Assembly (NCBI RefSeq): GCF_018327705.1
Contig: NZ_BNEM01000001.1
Location: forward strand, 4,464,001 to 4,528,000
Reading direction: 5' to 3'
DNA from: Catellatospora sp. TT07R-123
Lineage (GTDB): Bacteria; Actinomycetota; Actinomycetes; Mycobacteriales; Micromonosporaceae
DNA length: 64,000 nt
Part shown: piece by piece, positions 8,520-17,044 of the stretch
Numbering within the stretch: position 1 is the first letter of the stretch
How the letters are laid out: every line of letters begins with the position of its first letter
The notes under the pieces: generated by a model
The model's input: only the letters and a program-made list of their open reading frames with translations
Databases searched by the model: none
What the model was told of the DNA's origin: nothing
Translations under genes and position numbers: made by a program

Positions 8520-10340
8520 ATGGCGACGATCTCGCGGGTACGCGCACCTGAGCTGCGCGGACGGGGCTGGCTGAACACCGGCGGCAAGGAGCTCACGCTC
8601 AAGGACCTGCGTGGCAAGATCATTTTGCTCGATTTCTGGACCTTCTGCTGCATAAATTGCCTGCACGTCCTCGACGAGCTGCGCCCGCTGGAGCAGAAGT
8701 ACGCCGACGTGCTCGTCGTCATCGGGGTGCACTCGCCCAAGTTCGAGCACGAGCGCGACCCGCAGGCGCTGGCCGCCGCCGTCGAGCGCTACGGCGTGGA
8801 CCACCCGGTGCTCGACGACCCCGAGCTGGTCACCTGGCAGCACTACGCCGCCAAGGCGTGGCCGACCCTGTCCGTGGTCGACCCCGAGGGATACGTCGTG
8901 GCCTCGATGGCCGGCGAGGGCCACGCCGAGGGCCTGGTGCGGCTGCTCGACCAGCTCATCGCCGAGCACGAGGCCAAGGGCACGCTGCACCGCGGCGACG
9001 GCCCGTTCGTGCCCCCGCCCCCGGCCGACACCCTGCTCCGCTTCCCCGGCAAGGCGCTGCCGCTGCCCGACGGGCGCGTGCTCGTCTCCGACTCGGCCCG
9101 GCACCGCCTGGCCGTGCTCGACGCCGACCTCGGCCGGGTCGTCCAGCACATCGGCTCCGGCAGCCGTGGCCGGGCCGACGGCACCGCCGAGCGGGCCGCG
9201 TTCTCCGAGCCGCAGGGCGTCTGCGCGCTGCCCGGCCCGGTGGCCGAGCTCGTCGGGTACGACCTCGTCGTCGCCGACACCGTCAACCACCTGCTGCGCG
9301 GGGTGAAGCTCGCCGACTGGAGCGTCACCACCGTCGCGGGCACCGGACGGCAGTGGCGCTCCAGCGTGGACGACCACGCCCACGACGCCCGCTCGATGGA
9401 CCTCTCCTCGCCCTGGGACGTGGCGTACTACGACGGCAAGGTGATCGTCGCGATGGCGGGCACCCATACGCTGTGGTGGTTCGATCCGGTCAAGCGCACC
9501 GTCGGGGTGTACGCGGGCACCACGGTCGAGGCCCTGCGCGACGGCCCGCTGCCCGACGTGTGGCTGGCCCAGCCCTCGGGCCTGTCCGTGTCGCCCGACG
9601 GCCGCCGGCTGTGGCTGGCCGACTCGGAGACCAGCTCGCTGCGCTGGATCGAGGACGGCGTGCTGCACACCGCCGTCGGCCAGGGCCTGTTCGACTTCGG
9701 CCACGTGGACGGCCCCGCCGACGAGGCGCTGCTCCAGCACCCGCTCGGGGTGTGCGCGCTGGCCGACGGCTCGGTCCTGATCGCCGACACCTACAACGGG
9801 GCCGTGCGCCGGTATGCCGACGGCACCGTGTCCACCGTCGAGCGGGACCTGGCCGAGCCGAGCGACATCGTGGTGACCGCCGCCGGAGACGTGCTGGTGG
9901 TCGAGTCCGCGGCCCACCGGCTGGTCCGCCTGGCCCCGACCGTCACCGCGTACGTCGACGGCGGCCGGCACCGGGTCGAGCGCCCGCCGGCGCTGCTCGC
10001 CCCCGGCGAGGTCACCCTCGACGTCATCTTCACGCCCGCGCCCGGCCAGAAGCTGGACCACAGCTTCGGCGACCCGACCCGGCTGGAGGTGTCGGCGTCC
10101 CCGGCCGAGCTGCTGCTCGACGGCGGCGGCGTCACCACGCAGCTGAGCCGACGGCTGGTGCTGAACCCGGCGGTCGAGCGCGGGGTGCTCCAGGTGGTGG
10201 CCCAGGCGGCGACGTGCGATGCCGACGCCGAGCACGCCGCATGCCACCTGACCAGGCAGGACTGGGGGGTGCCGATCGTGATCGACCCCGAGGGCGCCGA
10301 CCGGCTCCCGCTGGTCCTGCGCGGCCTCGACGCCGACTGA
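8520..10340 (+). CDS. Thioredoxin-like/NHL-repeat protein (NHLRC2-type)
   Basis: This 606-residue protein has an N-terminal thioredoxin fold (about 1-150) with the redox motif CINC at residues 44-47, preceded by DFWTFC. A six-bladed NHL-type beta-propeller follows (about 160-480) with repeated LPDG, VADT and GVCAL strands, and then a beta-rich C-terminal domain. The order and length match the NHL-repeat thioredoxin family shared by bacteria and the animal protein NHLRC2. There is no signal peptide, so it is likely cytoplasmic, possibly a disulfide reductase or sensor. The ATG at 8520 begins directly at the domain, and a -10-like TAGGCT lies about 15 bases upstream. It is monocistronic and convergent with pxpA. 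Confidence 0.88.
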   Translation: MATISRVRAPELRGRGWLNTGGKELTLKDLRGKIILLDFWTFCCINCLHVLDELRPLEQKYADVLVVIGVHSPKFEHERDPQALAAAVERYGVDHPVLDDPELVTWQHYAAKAWPTLSVVDPEGYVVASMAGEGHAEGLVRLLDQLIAEHEAKGTLHRGDGPFVPPPPADTLLRFPGKALPLPDGRVLVSDSARHRLAVLDADLGRVVQHIGSGSRGRADGTAERAAFSEPQGVCALPGPVAELVGYDLVVADTVNHLLRGVKLADWSVTTVAGTGRQWRSSVDDHAHDARSMDLSSPWDVAYYDGKVIVAMAGTHTLWWFDPVKRTVGVYAGTTVEALRDGPLPDVWLAQPSGLSVSPDGRRLWLADSETSSLRWIEDGVLHTAVGQGLFDFGHVDGPADEALLQHPLGVCALADGSVLIADTYNGAVRRYADGTVSTVERDLAEPSDIVVTAAGDVLVVESAAHRLVRLAPTVTAYVDGGRHRVERPPALLAPGEVTLDVIFTPAPGQKLDHSFGDPTRLEVSASPAELLLDGGGVTTQLSRRLVLNPAVERGVLQVVAQAATCDADAEHAACHLTRQDWGVPIVIDPEGADRLPLVLRGLDAD

Positions 10341-10365
10341 CGGGGGCGGGACGGGCGGGACGGGG

Positions 10366-11100
10366 TCAGCGGATGAACGGGGTCAGTCGGACCTCGGCGT
10401 CCTCCAGCGCCGCCCGGACCGCCCGCGCCAGCACCACCGCACCCGGCGTGTCCCCGTGCAGGCAGATCGAGTCGACCGCGTGCGGCAGCACCGTCCCGTC
10501 CAGCGCGATCACCCGCTGGTCGACCGTCATCAGCAGCGCCCGCGCCACGACCTCCTCCTGATCGTGGATGACCGCCCCGGGCTTGTCCCGCGGCAGCAGC
10601 GTCCCGTCAGCCCGGTACGCCCGGTCCGCGAAACCCTCCGCGTACGTGGGCACGAGCGCGTCCCCGGCGGCGGTGGCCAGCGGCGAGCCGGGGGCGCAGA
10701 GCACGGGCAGCCCGGTGGTCTGGGCGGCCTCGACGATGGCGTCGACGTGCGCGGTCGCGTGGTAGAGCGCCCCGTGCGGCTTGAGGTAGCGGACCTGGGC
10801 GCCCTCGGCGTCGGCCAGCCCCCGCAGCGCCCCGATCTGGTAGACGAGCTCGTCGCGGAGCTGGCCCAGGTCGTACTCGATGAAGCGGCGACCGAATCCG
10901 GCCAGGTCGCGGTAGCCGACCTGGGCGCCGACGGCGACCCCGCGGCGGGCGGCGAGCGCGCAGCTGCGCCGCATCGTGCCGGCGTCCCCGGCGTGGAAGC
11001 CGCAGGCGACGTTGGCGCTGGTCACGACGTCGAGCAGGGCTTCGTCGTCGCCGAGGGTCCAGCGCCCGAAGCCTTCCCCGAGATCAGCGTTGAGATCCAT
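10366..11100 (-). CDS. pxpA: 5-oxoprolinase subunit PxpA (LamB/YcsF family)
   Basis: A 244-residue LamB/YcsF-family protein. With PxpB and PxpC it forms the ATP-dependent bacterial 5-oxoprolinase that opens 5-oxoproline to glutamate. The N-terminus MDLNADLGEGFGRW and the SANVACGFHAGD motif (about 29-40) are hallmark metal/ligand-binding segments. YLKPHGALYH near residue 105 and the VHGDTPGA-like LHGDTPGAV near 215 are also family-typical. It is the last gene of the pxpB-pxpC-pxpA operon, and its start overlaps the end of pxpC by 17 bases. The length is normal for the family. Confidence 0.95.
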   Translation of the reverse strand: MDLNADLGEGFGRWTLGDDEALLDVVTSANVACGFHAGDAGTMRRSCALAARRGVAVGAQVGYRDLAGFGRRFIEYDLGQLRDELVYQIGALRGLADAEGAQVRYLKPHGALYHATAHVDAIVEAAQTTGLPVLCAPGSPLATAAGDALVPTYAEGFADRAYRADGTLLPRDKPGAVIHDQEEVVARALLMTVDQRVIALDGTVLPHAVDSICLHGDTPGAVVLARAVRAALEDAEVRLTPFIR

Positions 11101-11929
11101 GGAAAGTCACAGTAGTGCCCGGACGCGCCTGGGCGAGGCTGCCCAGGTCGGCGGGGTGGACGACCGCGACGACGGGGTACCCGCCGGTGGTGGGGTGGTC
11201 GGCGAGGAAGACCAGCGGCTGCCCGTCGCCGGGCACCTGCACCGCGCCCGCGAGCAGTCCTTCGCTGGGCAGCTCGCCGGTGCGGGCGCGGGCCAGGGCC
11301 GGGCCGCGCAGCCGTACGCCGATCCGGTCGCCCTCCCCCACCGTGTACGCCCGCCCGAGCAGTTCCCTGGGCGCGGTGAACCAGTCGTCGCGCGGCCCGA
11401 ACCGCACCCGCAGCCGCAGGTGCGCCCCTGGCGCCGACACCGGGGTGAAGTCGACCGCCCCGGGCGGCCCGGCCGGGGCGCCGACCGGCAGCACGTCTCC
11501 GGCGCGCAGCGGCGGCGGCCCGAGCCCGGCCAGGGTGTCGGTGCTGCGCGAGCCGAGCACCGGCGTGACCGCGACCCCGCCGGCGACGGCGAGGTAGCCG
11601 CGGATGCCCGCGACGGGTGCGCCGAGCACCAGTTCGGCCCCGGCGGGCAGCGCGAAGCCGATCCCGTACGGCGCGGGCCGCCCGCCGGCGGTGGCGGGGC
11701 CGGGCGCGCCGGTGAGCGCGCACCACAGCGTCGTGCGCGCCCGCAGCCGGGCCGTGCCGTAGGTGAACTCGATCCCGGCCGCCCCGGCCGGGTTGCCGAC
11801 GAGCCGGTTGCCCAGCCGCAGCGCGTCGCCGTCGAGAGCTCCGGCGCGCGGCACGCCCAGCTCGGCGTACCCGGTGCGGCCCAGGTCCTGGACGGTGGCC
11901 AGCGGGCCGGGCGACAGGACCTCAAGCAT
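11084..11929 (-). CDS. pxpC: 5-oxoprolinase subunit PxpC (biotin-dependent carboxyltransferase-like)
   Basis: A 281-residue protein of the KipA/AHS2 family, homologous to urea amidolyase subdomains. It is the second large subunit of 5-oxoprolinase. It opens with MLEVLSPGPLATVQDLGRTG and GVPRAGALD, the family signature in residues 1-35. HPTTGGYP-like DHPTTGGYPVVAVV near 235-250 is also typical. Start overlap with pxpB (8 bases) and end overlap with pxpA (17 bases) show a tight operon. The length is slightly short for KipA homologues but the fold elements appear complete. Confidence 0.94.
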   Translation of the reverse strand: MLEVLSPGPLATVQDLGRTGYAELGVPRAGALDGDALRLGNRLVGNPAGAAGIEFTYGTARLRARTTLWCALTGAPGPATAGGRPAPYGIGFALPAGAELVLGAPVAGIRGYLAVAGGVAVTPVLGSRSTDTLAGLGPPPLRAGDVLPVGAPAGPPGAVDFTPVSAPGAHLRLRVRFGPRDDWFTAPRELLGRAYTVGEGDRIGVRLRGPALARARTGELPSEGLLAGAVQVPGDGQPLVFLADHPTTGGYPVVAVVHPADLGSLAQARPGTTVTFHGSQR

Positions 11930-12500
11930 CGACGAATCTGACCGTCATGCCGGGCGCCAGCAGCGCGGGCGGCTGCCGGTCCGGGTCGAACAGGGTCAGC
12001 CGGGTATGCCCGACCAGCCGCCATCCGCCCGGGGAGCTGCGCGGATACACCCCCGCGTACGGCCCCGCGAGCGCCACCGACCCGGCGGGGACCCGGGTGC
12101 GGGGCGAGTCGAGCCGGGGCAGCCGCAGCGGCTCGGGCAGCCCGGTGAGGTAGCCGAACCCCGGGGCGAACCCGCAGAACGCCACGGTGAACTCGACGCC
12201 GCGCAGCACCCGCGCGGGGTCGCCGTCCCAGCGCCGGGCCACGTCGTCGAGGTCGGGGCCGTCCCAGTGCACCGGGATCTCGACCTGCCCGGCGGGGGCG
12301 GCGGCGCGGGTCCGGACCGTCCAGCCGCTCCAGTCCGGGCGCCGGGTGACGCCGCGCAGCAGCACCGTGGCGGCGCCGGGCACCAGCTCCTCGCAGACGA
12401 GCTCGCCGCGCTCGCGGGCGTCGCTCAGCAGCCGGAACCAGCCCGCCGGGTCGTCGACCTCCAGCAGCAGACCGTCCCATCCGTACTGTCTGACGCGCAC
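11922..12500 (-). CDS. pxpB: 5-oxoprolinase subunit PxpB (KipI/AHS1 family)
   Basis: A 192-residue AHS1-domain subunit of 5-oxoprolinase, also known as KipI-like. Family hallmarks are IPVHWDGPDLDDVA near 95-108, the FCGFAPGFGYLTGLP motif near 130-144, RVPAGSVALAG near 158-168 and the terminal FDPDRQPPALLAPG. It is the first gene of the pxpB-pxpC-pxpA operon. The gene upstream, a pentapeptide-repeat protein, ends only 12 bases away and may be co-transcribed. No kinase target for KipI-type inhibition is present nearby, so the metabolic role is favoured. Confidence 0.95.
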   Translation of the reverse strand: MRVRQYGWDGLLLEVDDPAGWFRLLSDARERGELVCEELVPGAATVLLRGVTRRPDWSGWTVRTRAAAPAGQVEIPVHWDGPDLDDVARRWDGDPARVLRGVEFTVAFCGFAPGFGYLTGLPEPLRLPRLDSPRTRVPAGSVALAGPYAGVYPRSSPGGWRLVGHTRLTLFDPDRQPPALLAPGMTVRFVDA

Positions 12501-12512
12501 CGCGCCATTGTT

Positions 12513-13319
12513 TCAGCCCGCCCAGTGCCCCGGGCGGGCGAGCACGGCGGGCAGCCGGGTGGTCCGGTCGCCCCGGGCGGCGTTGATCTGGAACTGGGTC
12601 AGGTAGATCGCCTCGCTGAGATCGGCGCCCCGCAGGTCCGCCCCGCGCAGGTCCGCGCCGATCAGCTCGGCCAGCCGCAGGTCCGCGCCGCGCAGGTCCG
12701 CGCCGATGAGGTACGCACCGCGCAGGTTGGCCCCGCGCAGGTCCGCGTTGCGCAGGCGGGCGCCGATCAGGTCGGCGCCGCGGCGGTCCTTCGGCTTCGG
12801 GCGTACGGCGGCGCGGGCCAGCTCCCCGGCCCGGACCAGCAGCGTGTTGACCCTCGCCCGGTGCTCGGCGACATCGAGCGCGGCCAGTTCCCCGGGGCTG
12901 CCCAGGGTCAGCTGCTCGGTCTCGGCGTACGCCCGCGCGAGCTCGGCGCGCAGCGGGGCGGCGGCGGCCAGGTCCTGCGCGTCGGCGAGGTACCAGAGCA
13001 GCTCGTGCAGCTGGCGCTGGACCGGGAAGGCGGCGTACATGGGTGCGGCGGTGGCGGGGTCGTCGCGCCAGCTGCGGCCGCCGAAGGTCACCTGCGAGGT
13101 CTGCTGCCCCGCGCCGAAGCAGTCGTACACGGTGCAGCCGGTGTAGCCGCGGTCGCGCAGGCGGGCGTGGATGCCGCAGCGGAAGTCGGCACCGAGGTTC
13201 GTGCAGGGCTGCCCGGCGTCCTTGGTGACGGCGAAGTCGGACGAGGCGGTGAACGGCAGCGCCACGCAGCACAGGCCGAAGCAGTTCGTACAGTCGGCGC
13301 GCAGCCTCGTCCGCTCCAT
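12513..13319 (-). CDS. Pentapeptide-repeat protein with Cys-rich N-terminus
   Basis: A 268-residue protein. Residues 9-75 contain nine Cys in patterns such as [16 protein letters not shown] and CTVYDCFG, which resemble a metal-chelating cluster. Residues 90-170 are helical. Residues 175-245 are about thirteen A(D/N)L(R/I)G(A) pentapeptide units (for example [16 protein letters not shown]) that should form a right-handed quadrilateral beta-helix. It ends LARPGHWAG. Pentapeptide proteins can mimic DNA and protect gyrase, but most have no known function. This one combines a repeat tail with a Cys-rich head found in several actinobacterial homologues. It is divergent from trhA and only 12 bases from pxpB. 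Confidence 0.8.
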   Translation of the reverse strand: MERTRLRADCTNCFGLCCVALPFTASSDFAVTKDAGQPCTNLGADFRCGIHARLRDRGYTGCTVYDCFGAGQQTSQVTFGGRSWRDDPATAAPMYAAFPVQRQLHELLWYLADAQDLAAAAPLRAELARAYAETEQLTLGSPGELAALDVAEHRARVNTLLVRAGELARAAVRPKPKDRRGADLIGARLRNADLRGANLRGAYLIGADLRGADLRLAELIGADLRGADLRGADLSEAIYLTQFQINAARGDRTTRLPAVLARPGHWAG

Positions 13320-13419
13320 CCGGATCCCTCCCTGTTCAGCAGCGCGTCAAGTCTAGGTGTAGCCGACTTCACGCCTTAACCTACTGAGAAGTAACCTACG
13401 GTGTCGTAGCCTGGGGGGT

Positions 13420-14103
13420 ATGACCGGCACCGCCGAACGCGCCACCCGCCTGCGCCCCGTCGACATCGGCAAGCCCCGCATGCGCGGCTGGCTGCACGCG
13501 TACGCCTTCTTCGTCGCCCTGGTCTGCGGCATCGTCCTCGTCAGCATCGCCGCCTTCCGGCCCGGGGCCGCGCCGGTCGCCAGCGTCGCGGTCTACAGCC
13601 TGACCGTGTGCGGGCTGTTCGGGATCAGCGGCCTCTACCACCGCCGGGTCTGGAGCGAGCGCGGCTACCAGACCATGCGCCGCCTCGACCACGCGATGAT
13701 CTTCATATTCATCGCCGGCACGTACACGCCGTTCTGCGTGCTGCTGCTCGACCACGGCAAGGCCCTGCTGCTGCTCGCGCTGGTCTGGGGCGGCGCGATC
13801 GGCGGCGCGGTGGTGTCGCTGATCTGGCCGCACGCCCCGCGCTGGGTCTCCGCACCGCTCTACCTGGCGCTGGGCTGGGTGGCGGTCGCGGTCCTGCCCG
13901 ACATCCTGCACCGGGGCGGCGTCACGGCCCTGGTGCTGCTGCTGGTCGGCGGGGCGGCGTACAGCGTCGGCGCGGTCTTCTACGCGCTGCGGCGGCCGAA
14001 CCCGTGGCCCGAGGTCTTCGGCCACCACGAGTTCTTCCACGCCTGCACGCTGGTGGCCGCCATCTGCCACCACATCGCCATCTACTTCGCCCTCTTCGCC
14101 TGA
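13420..14103 (+). CDS. trhA: PAQR-family membrane homeostasis protein TrhA (hemolysin III)
   Basis: A 227-residue protein with seven predicted membrane helices, of the hemolysin III/PAQR family. Family motifs are GLYHRR near residue 72, RRLDHAMIFIFIAGTYTPFC at 87-106 and the C-terminal FFHACTLVAAICHHIAIY, which supply the three metal-binding His. Bacterial members are linked to membrane fluidity rather than true hemolysis. The ATG at 13420 follows a GGGGGG ribosome site. TACGGT at 13397-13402 is a possible -10. A small GC hairpin (14111-14127) separates it from the convergent sixA gene. Confidence 0.93.
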   Translation: MTGTAERATRLRPVDIGKPRMRGWLHAYAFFVALVCGIVLVSIAAFRPGAAPVASVAVYSLTVCGLFGISGLYHRRVWSERGYQTMRRLDHAMIFIFIAGTYTPFCVLLLDHGKALLLLALVWGGAIGGAVVSLIWPHAPRWVSAPLYLALGWVAVAVLPDILHRGGVTALVLLLVGGAAYSVGAVFYALRRPNPWPEVFGHHEFFHACTLVAAICHHIAIYFALFA

Positions 14104-14110
14104 CCACCCG

Positions 14111-14127
14111 CCCCGCGCGGCGCGGGG
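14111..14127. terminator. Short GC hairpin between convergent genes
   Basis: CCCCGCGC and GCGCGGGG form an 8-bp palindrome at 14111-14127 between the stops of trhA and sixA. It could act in both directions; no T-tract is present. Confidence 0.45.
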
Positions 14128-14658
14128 TCAGGAGGCGTCGGCGCGGGGAGTGTGGGCGGCGGTGAGCTTGGCCGTGTCGAGGGCGGCCCAGTCGTTCTCG
14201 ACGGCGTGTACGGCGATGCCGCAGGTGCGCAGGCCGTCGGAATCGACCTCGCCCCCGCCCGCGTCGAGCAGGGCCGACAGCTGCGAGATCGACGGATTGT
14301 GGCCGATCAGCAGGACGGTCCGGTGCTCGGGCGGCACCGCCCGCAGGACGTCGAGCAGGTCGTCGGCCGAGCCCTCGTAGATCGGCCGCTCGTAGTGGAC
14401 CGTCGGCGAGCCCGCCCCGGACAGGGCGACGGCGACGCCGTGCCAGGTCTGGCGGGTGCGGCGGGCCGGGGAGCAGACGACCAGATCGGGCACGTAGCCC
14501 TGGTGCACCAGCCAGGCGCCTGCGGCGGCCGCGTCGGCGTGCCCCCGGTCGGTCAGCGGCCGGTCCGGGTCGGGCAACCCGACCGGCCGGTCGGCCTTGG
14601 CATGGCGCAGCAGCAGCAGGGTGCGCGGGCGCTCATCGGCGCCGGACAGCGGAGCCAT
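14128..14658 (-). CDS. SixA-type histidine phosphatase
   Basis: A 176-residue member of the histidine phosphatase (phosphoglycerate mutase-like) superfamily. The catalytic motif is LLLRHAKAD at residues 15-23 (His19). The second His lies in LLIGHNPSIS near 117-126. SixA in Escherichia coli dephosphorylates phosphohistidine on phosphotransferase proteins; the actinobacterial homologues are of unknown target. The ATG at 14658 is chosen because sequence before it is Arg-rich and not conserved-looking. The downstream gene is convergent. Confidence 0.85.
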   Translation of the reverse strand: MAPLSGADERPRTLLLLRHAKADRPVGLPDPDRPLTDRGHADAAAAGAWLVHQGYVPDLVVCSPARRTRQTWHGVAVALSGAGSPTVHYERPIYEGSADDLLDVLRAVPPEHRTVLLIGHNPSISQLSALLDAGGGEVDSDGLRTCGIAVHAVENDWAALDTAKLTAAHTPRADAS

Positions 14659-14747
14659 GTGCCCAGCTTGCCGTACACGGCGCCGTCGCGCATCCCAACC
14701 CGGGCGATCCCAGGTCGGCGCACCGGCGACCACCCTCTGAACGGGGG

Positions 14748-14783
14748 AAGCGCGGGCGGCGCTCAGGGCACCGCCCGCGCTTT
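14748..14783 (-). terminator. Terminator of the acyl-CoA dehydrogenase gene
   Basis: A 12-bp perfect stem pairs 14748-14759 with 14771-14782 (AAGCGCGGGCGG and its complement) around an 11-base loop. It lies 18 bp past the stop of the gene at 14801. Confidence 0.8.
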
Positions 14784-14800
14784 GCGGGATGGGTCGCAGG

Positions 14801-16639
14801 TCAGAAAGCGGCCTCGTCCAGGTCCATCGCGTCGAGCGTGGCCAGCTCGACGATGCGACGGTCGGAGCCCAGCCGCGGCAGCACCTCGCGGGAGAAGAAC
14901 CGCGCGGTGGCCACGACGCCGCTGTAGAACGCGGTGTCGGCGGCGTTCGGCTCGGCGGACAGGGCCGCCAGCGCCACGTCGGCGCGGCGCAGCAGCAGCC
15001 AGCCGACGACCAGGTCGCCCAGGGCCAGCAGCAGGCGGCGGGAGTGCAGGCCGACCTTGTACAGCGAGCGGGGGTCCTCGGTCTGCGACTCGGCCAGCCA
15101 GCCGGTGAAGGTGCCGAGCATGGCCTGCACGTCGCCGAGGGCGGCGGCCAGGGCGGCGCGCTCCTCCTTGAGCTGGCCGTTGCCGGCCTCGTTGGTGAGG
15201 AACTCCTGGATCTCCCCGGCGACGGCCATCAGCGAGCGGCCGTTGTCCCGCACGATCTTACGGAAGACCAGGTCGAGGCTCTGGATCGCGGTGGTGCCCT
15301 CGTACAGGGAGTCGATCTTCGAGTCGCGGACGTACTGCTCCAGCGGGTAGTCCTGCAGGAAGCCGGAGCCGCCGAAGGTCTGCAGCGCCTCGCTGCCCAG
15401 GATCTCGAACGCCCGCTCCGAACCGCAGCCCTTGACCAGCGGCAGCAGCAGGTCGTTGATCTTCGCGGCGCGCCCGGCGGCCTTCTCGTCCCCGGCGAAC
15501 TCGGCCAGCTTGACCCGGTCCTGCCAGTACGCGGTGTAGGCGACCAGCGCGCGCAGGCCCTCGGCGTACGACTTCTGCAGCAGCAGCGAGCGGCGCACGT
15601 CCGGGTGGTGCGAGATGGTGACCCGCGGCGCGCTCTTGTCGGTCATCTGCAGCAGGTCGGCGCCCTGCACCCGCTCCTTGGCGTACGAAAGCGCGTTCAG
15701 GTAGCCGGTCGACAGGGTGGCGATCGCCTTGGTGCCGACCATCATGCGGGCGTTCTCGATGATGAGGAACATCTGCCGGATGCCCTCGTGCACCTCGCCG
15801 ACGAGCCAGCCCTTGGCCGGGACGCCGTGCCCGCCGAAGGTGGTCTCGCAGGTGGTGGAGACCTTGATGCCCATCTTGTGCTCGACGTTGGTGACGAAGA
15901 CGCCGTTGCGCTCGCCCAGCTCACCGGTCTGCGCGTCGAAGTGGAACTTCGGCACCACGAACAGCGAGAGGCCCTTCGTGCCGAGCGCGTGGCCCTCGGG
16001 CCGCGCCAGCACGTAGTGGATGATGTTCTCGGACATGTCGTGCTCGCCCGAGGTGATGAAGCGCTTCACGCCCTCGATGTGCCAGGAGCCGTCCTCCTGC
16101 CTGACCGCCTTGGTGCGGCCGGCGCCGACGTCCGAGCCCGCGTCGGGCTCGGTCAGCACCATCGTGGAGCCCCACTTCTTGTCGACGAAGAGCTTGGCCC
16201 ACTCCTTCTGCTCCTCGGTGCCCTCAACGAACAGCACGTGCGCGAAGGACGGGCCGGAGCCGAACATCCAGACGGGCGCGTTCGAGCCGAGCACCAGCTC
16301 CGCGAAGGCCCAGGTCAGCGTACGCGGGGCGTTGCTGCCGCCGAGGTCGCCCGGCATGTCCAGGCGCCAGAACTCCGCGTCCATCCAGGTCTTGAAGGAG
16401 CGCTTGAAGCTCTCGGGCATCTTGACCGTGAACGTGGCCGGGTCGTACACCGGCGGGTTGCGGTCGGCATCGGCGTAGCTGGCGGCCAGGTCGACGCGCG
16501 CCATGCGGTCGATCTCGCTCAGCACGCTGCGGGCCGTGTCCGCGTCCACGTCCGCGAACGGCCCCTCACCGAAGGGGGTGGCGAACACCTCGAACAGGTT
16601 GAACTCGAGATCCCGCAGGTTGCTCTGGTAGTGGCTCAT
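14801..16639 (-). CDS. fadE5: Acyl-CoA dehydrogenase, FadE5 type
   Basis: A 612-residue flavoprotein oxidising acyl-CoA to trans-2-enoyl-CoA, with electrons passing to electron-transferring flavoprotein. The start [17 protein letters not shown] is the characteristic N-terminus of mycobacterial FadE5, which has the same length (about 611 aa). The typical ACAD core runs from about 80 to 440 with [12 protein letters not shown] near 180 and [18 protein letters not shown] [14 protein letters not shown] near 450. An extra C-terminal helical domain follows. ATG 16639 has a GAGGGCGG ribosome site; the frame continues upstream through the operator and is not used. Expression is probably controlled by the double operator at 16662-16699. 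Confidence 0.93.
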   Translation of the reverse strand: MSHYQSNLRDLEFNLFEVFATPFGEGPFADVDADTARSVLSEIDRMARVDLAASYADADRNPPVYDPATFTVKMPESFKRSFKTWMDAEFWRLDMPGDLGGSNAPRTLTWAFAELVLGSNAPVWMFGSGPSFAHVLFVEGTEEQKEWAKLFVDKKWGSTMVLTEPDAGSDVGAGRTKAVRQEDGSWHIEGVKRFITSGEHDMSENIIHYVLARPEGHALGTKGLSLFVVPKFHFDAQTGELGERNGVFVTNVEHKMGIKVSTTCETTFGGHGVPAKGWLVGEVHEGIRQMFLIIENARMMVGTKAIATLSTGYLNALSYAKERVQGADLLQMTDKSAPRVTISHHPDVRRSLLLQKSYAEGLRALVAYTAYWQDRVKLAEFAGDEKAAGRAAKINDLLLPLVKGCGSERAFEILGSEALQTFGGSGFLQDYPLEQYVRDSKIDSLYEGTTAIQSLDLVFRKIVRDNGRSLMAVAGEIQEFLTNEAGNGQLKEERAALAAALGDVQAMLGTFTGWLAESQTEDPRSLYKVGLHSRRLLLALGDLVVGWLLLRRADVALAALSAEPNAADTAFYSGVVATARFFSREVLPRLGSDRRIVELATLDAMDLDEAAF

Positions 16640-16661
16640 CCGTCCGCCCTCACCGCATTCG

Positions 16662-16709
16662 TTACCGACCAGTAAGCCGACTCTATTACTCGTCGGTAAC
16701 AACCGGCAA
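16662..16709 (-). promoter_or_regulatory. Promoter with two TTACCGnnnAGTAA operators (TetR-like)
   Basis: Two inverted copies of a 14-bp motif stand here: TTACCGACCAGTAA (16662-16675) and TTACTCGTCGGTAA (16686-16699, reverse complement TTACCGACGAGTAA), 24 bp apart centre to centre. On the minus strand TTGCCG (16704-16709) and TAGAGT (16680-16685) with an 18-bp gap form a plausible promoter. One operator fills the spacer and the other covers the start point, an ideal repressor layout. The same motif stands upstream of etfD at 38819. Confidence 0.8.
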
Positions 16710-16898
16710 GCCGAATCGTGCGCTTGTCACGTCACATCTGCGTGAAATCTCGGCGGGGTCGCCCGGGAGAGCGATGTACATAGAGTGCCAAAACGGACAT
16801 ATGCAAGCCGCCACGCCGTGGCTCGTCACCGGTTCCCCTCCGGGGTCGTTCATCCGGGTGACGCGGGCGCCCCCGCCTGCCGGACCAGGGGAGTCACC

Positions 16899-17042
16899 AT
16901 GATCGAGAAGCTGCACCAGATGCTGTTCGAGCCGCGTTACCCCGTTCGCTACGTCGGACGCCACCGCGCCGTCGGACAGCCGTTCCCGCTGCCCCAGATC
17001 TCGGTCTCGTTCCGGCGGTCGCGCTCGACCACCGCGGCCTGA
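16899..17042 (+). CDS. Small basic protein (47 aa), unknown
   Basis: A predicted 47-residue protein, MIEKLHQMLFEPRYPVRYVG at its start, with an Arg/Ser-rich C-terminus and no cysteine or membrane helix. The ATG at 16899 follows a good AGGGGAG ribosome site at 16888-16893, which supports real translation. The stop lies two bases from the end of the convergent phosphatase gene. The longer frame upstream from 16785 has no ribosome site and odd composition. The family is not recognised; the net positive charge and Pro/Tyr/Arg content suggest RNA or protein binding, without proof. Confidence 0.5.
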   Translation: MIEKLHQMLFEPRYPVRYVGRHRAVGQPFPLPQISVSFRRSRSTTAA

Positions 17043-17044
17043 CC

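Noticed and set aside
8319..10247. A 642-codon open frame on the minus strand over the thioredoxin/NHL gene
   Set aside because: It is antisense to a well-supported gene and has Gly/Arg/His/Val-rich composition typical of shadow frames in GC-rich DNA.
11107..13272. A 721-codon open frame on the minus strand across pxpC, pxpB and the pentapeptide gene
   Set aside because: It runs through three real genes in another frame and has Arg/Ala/Pro-rich shadow composition.
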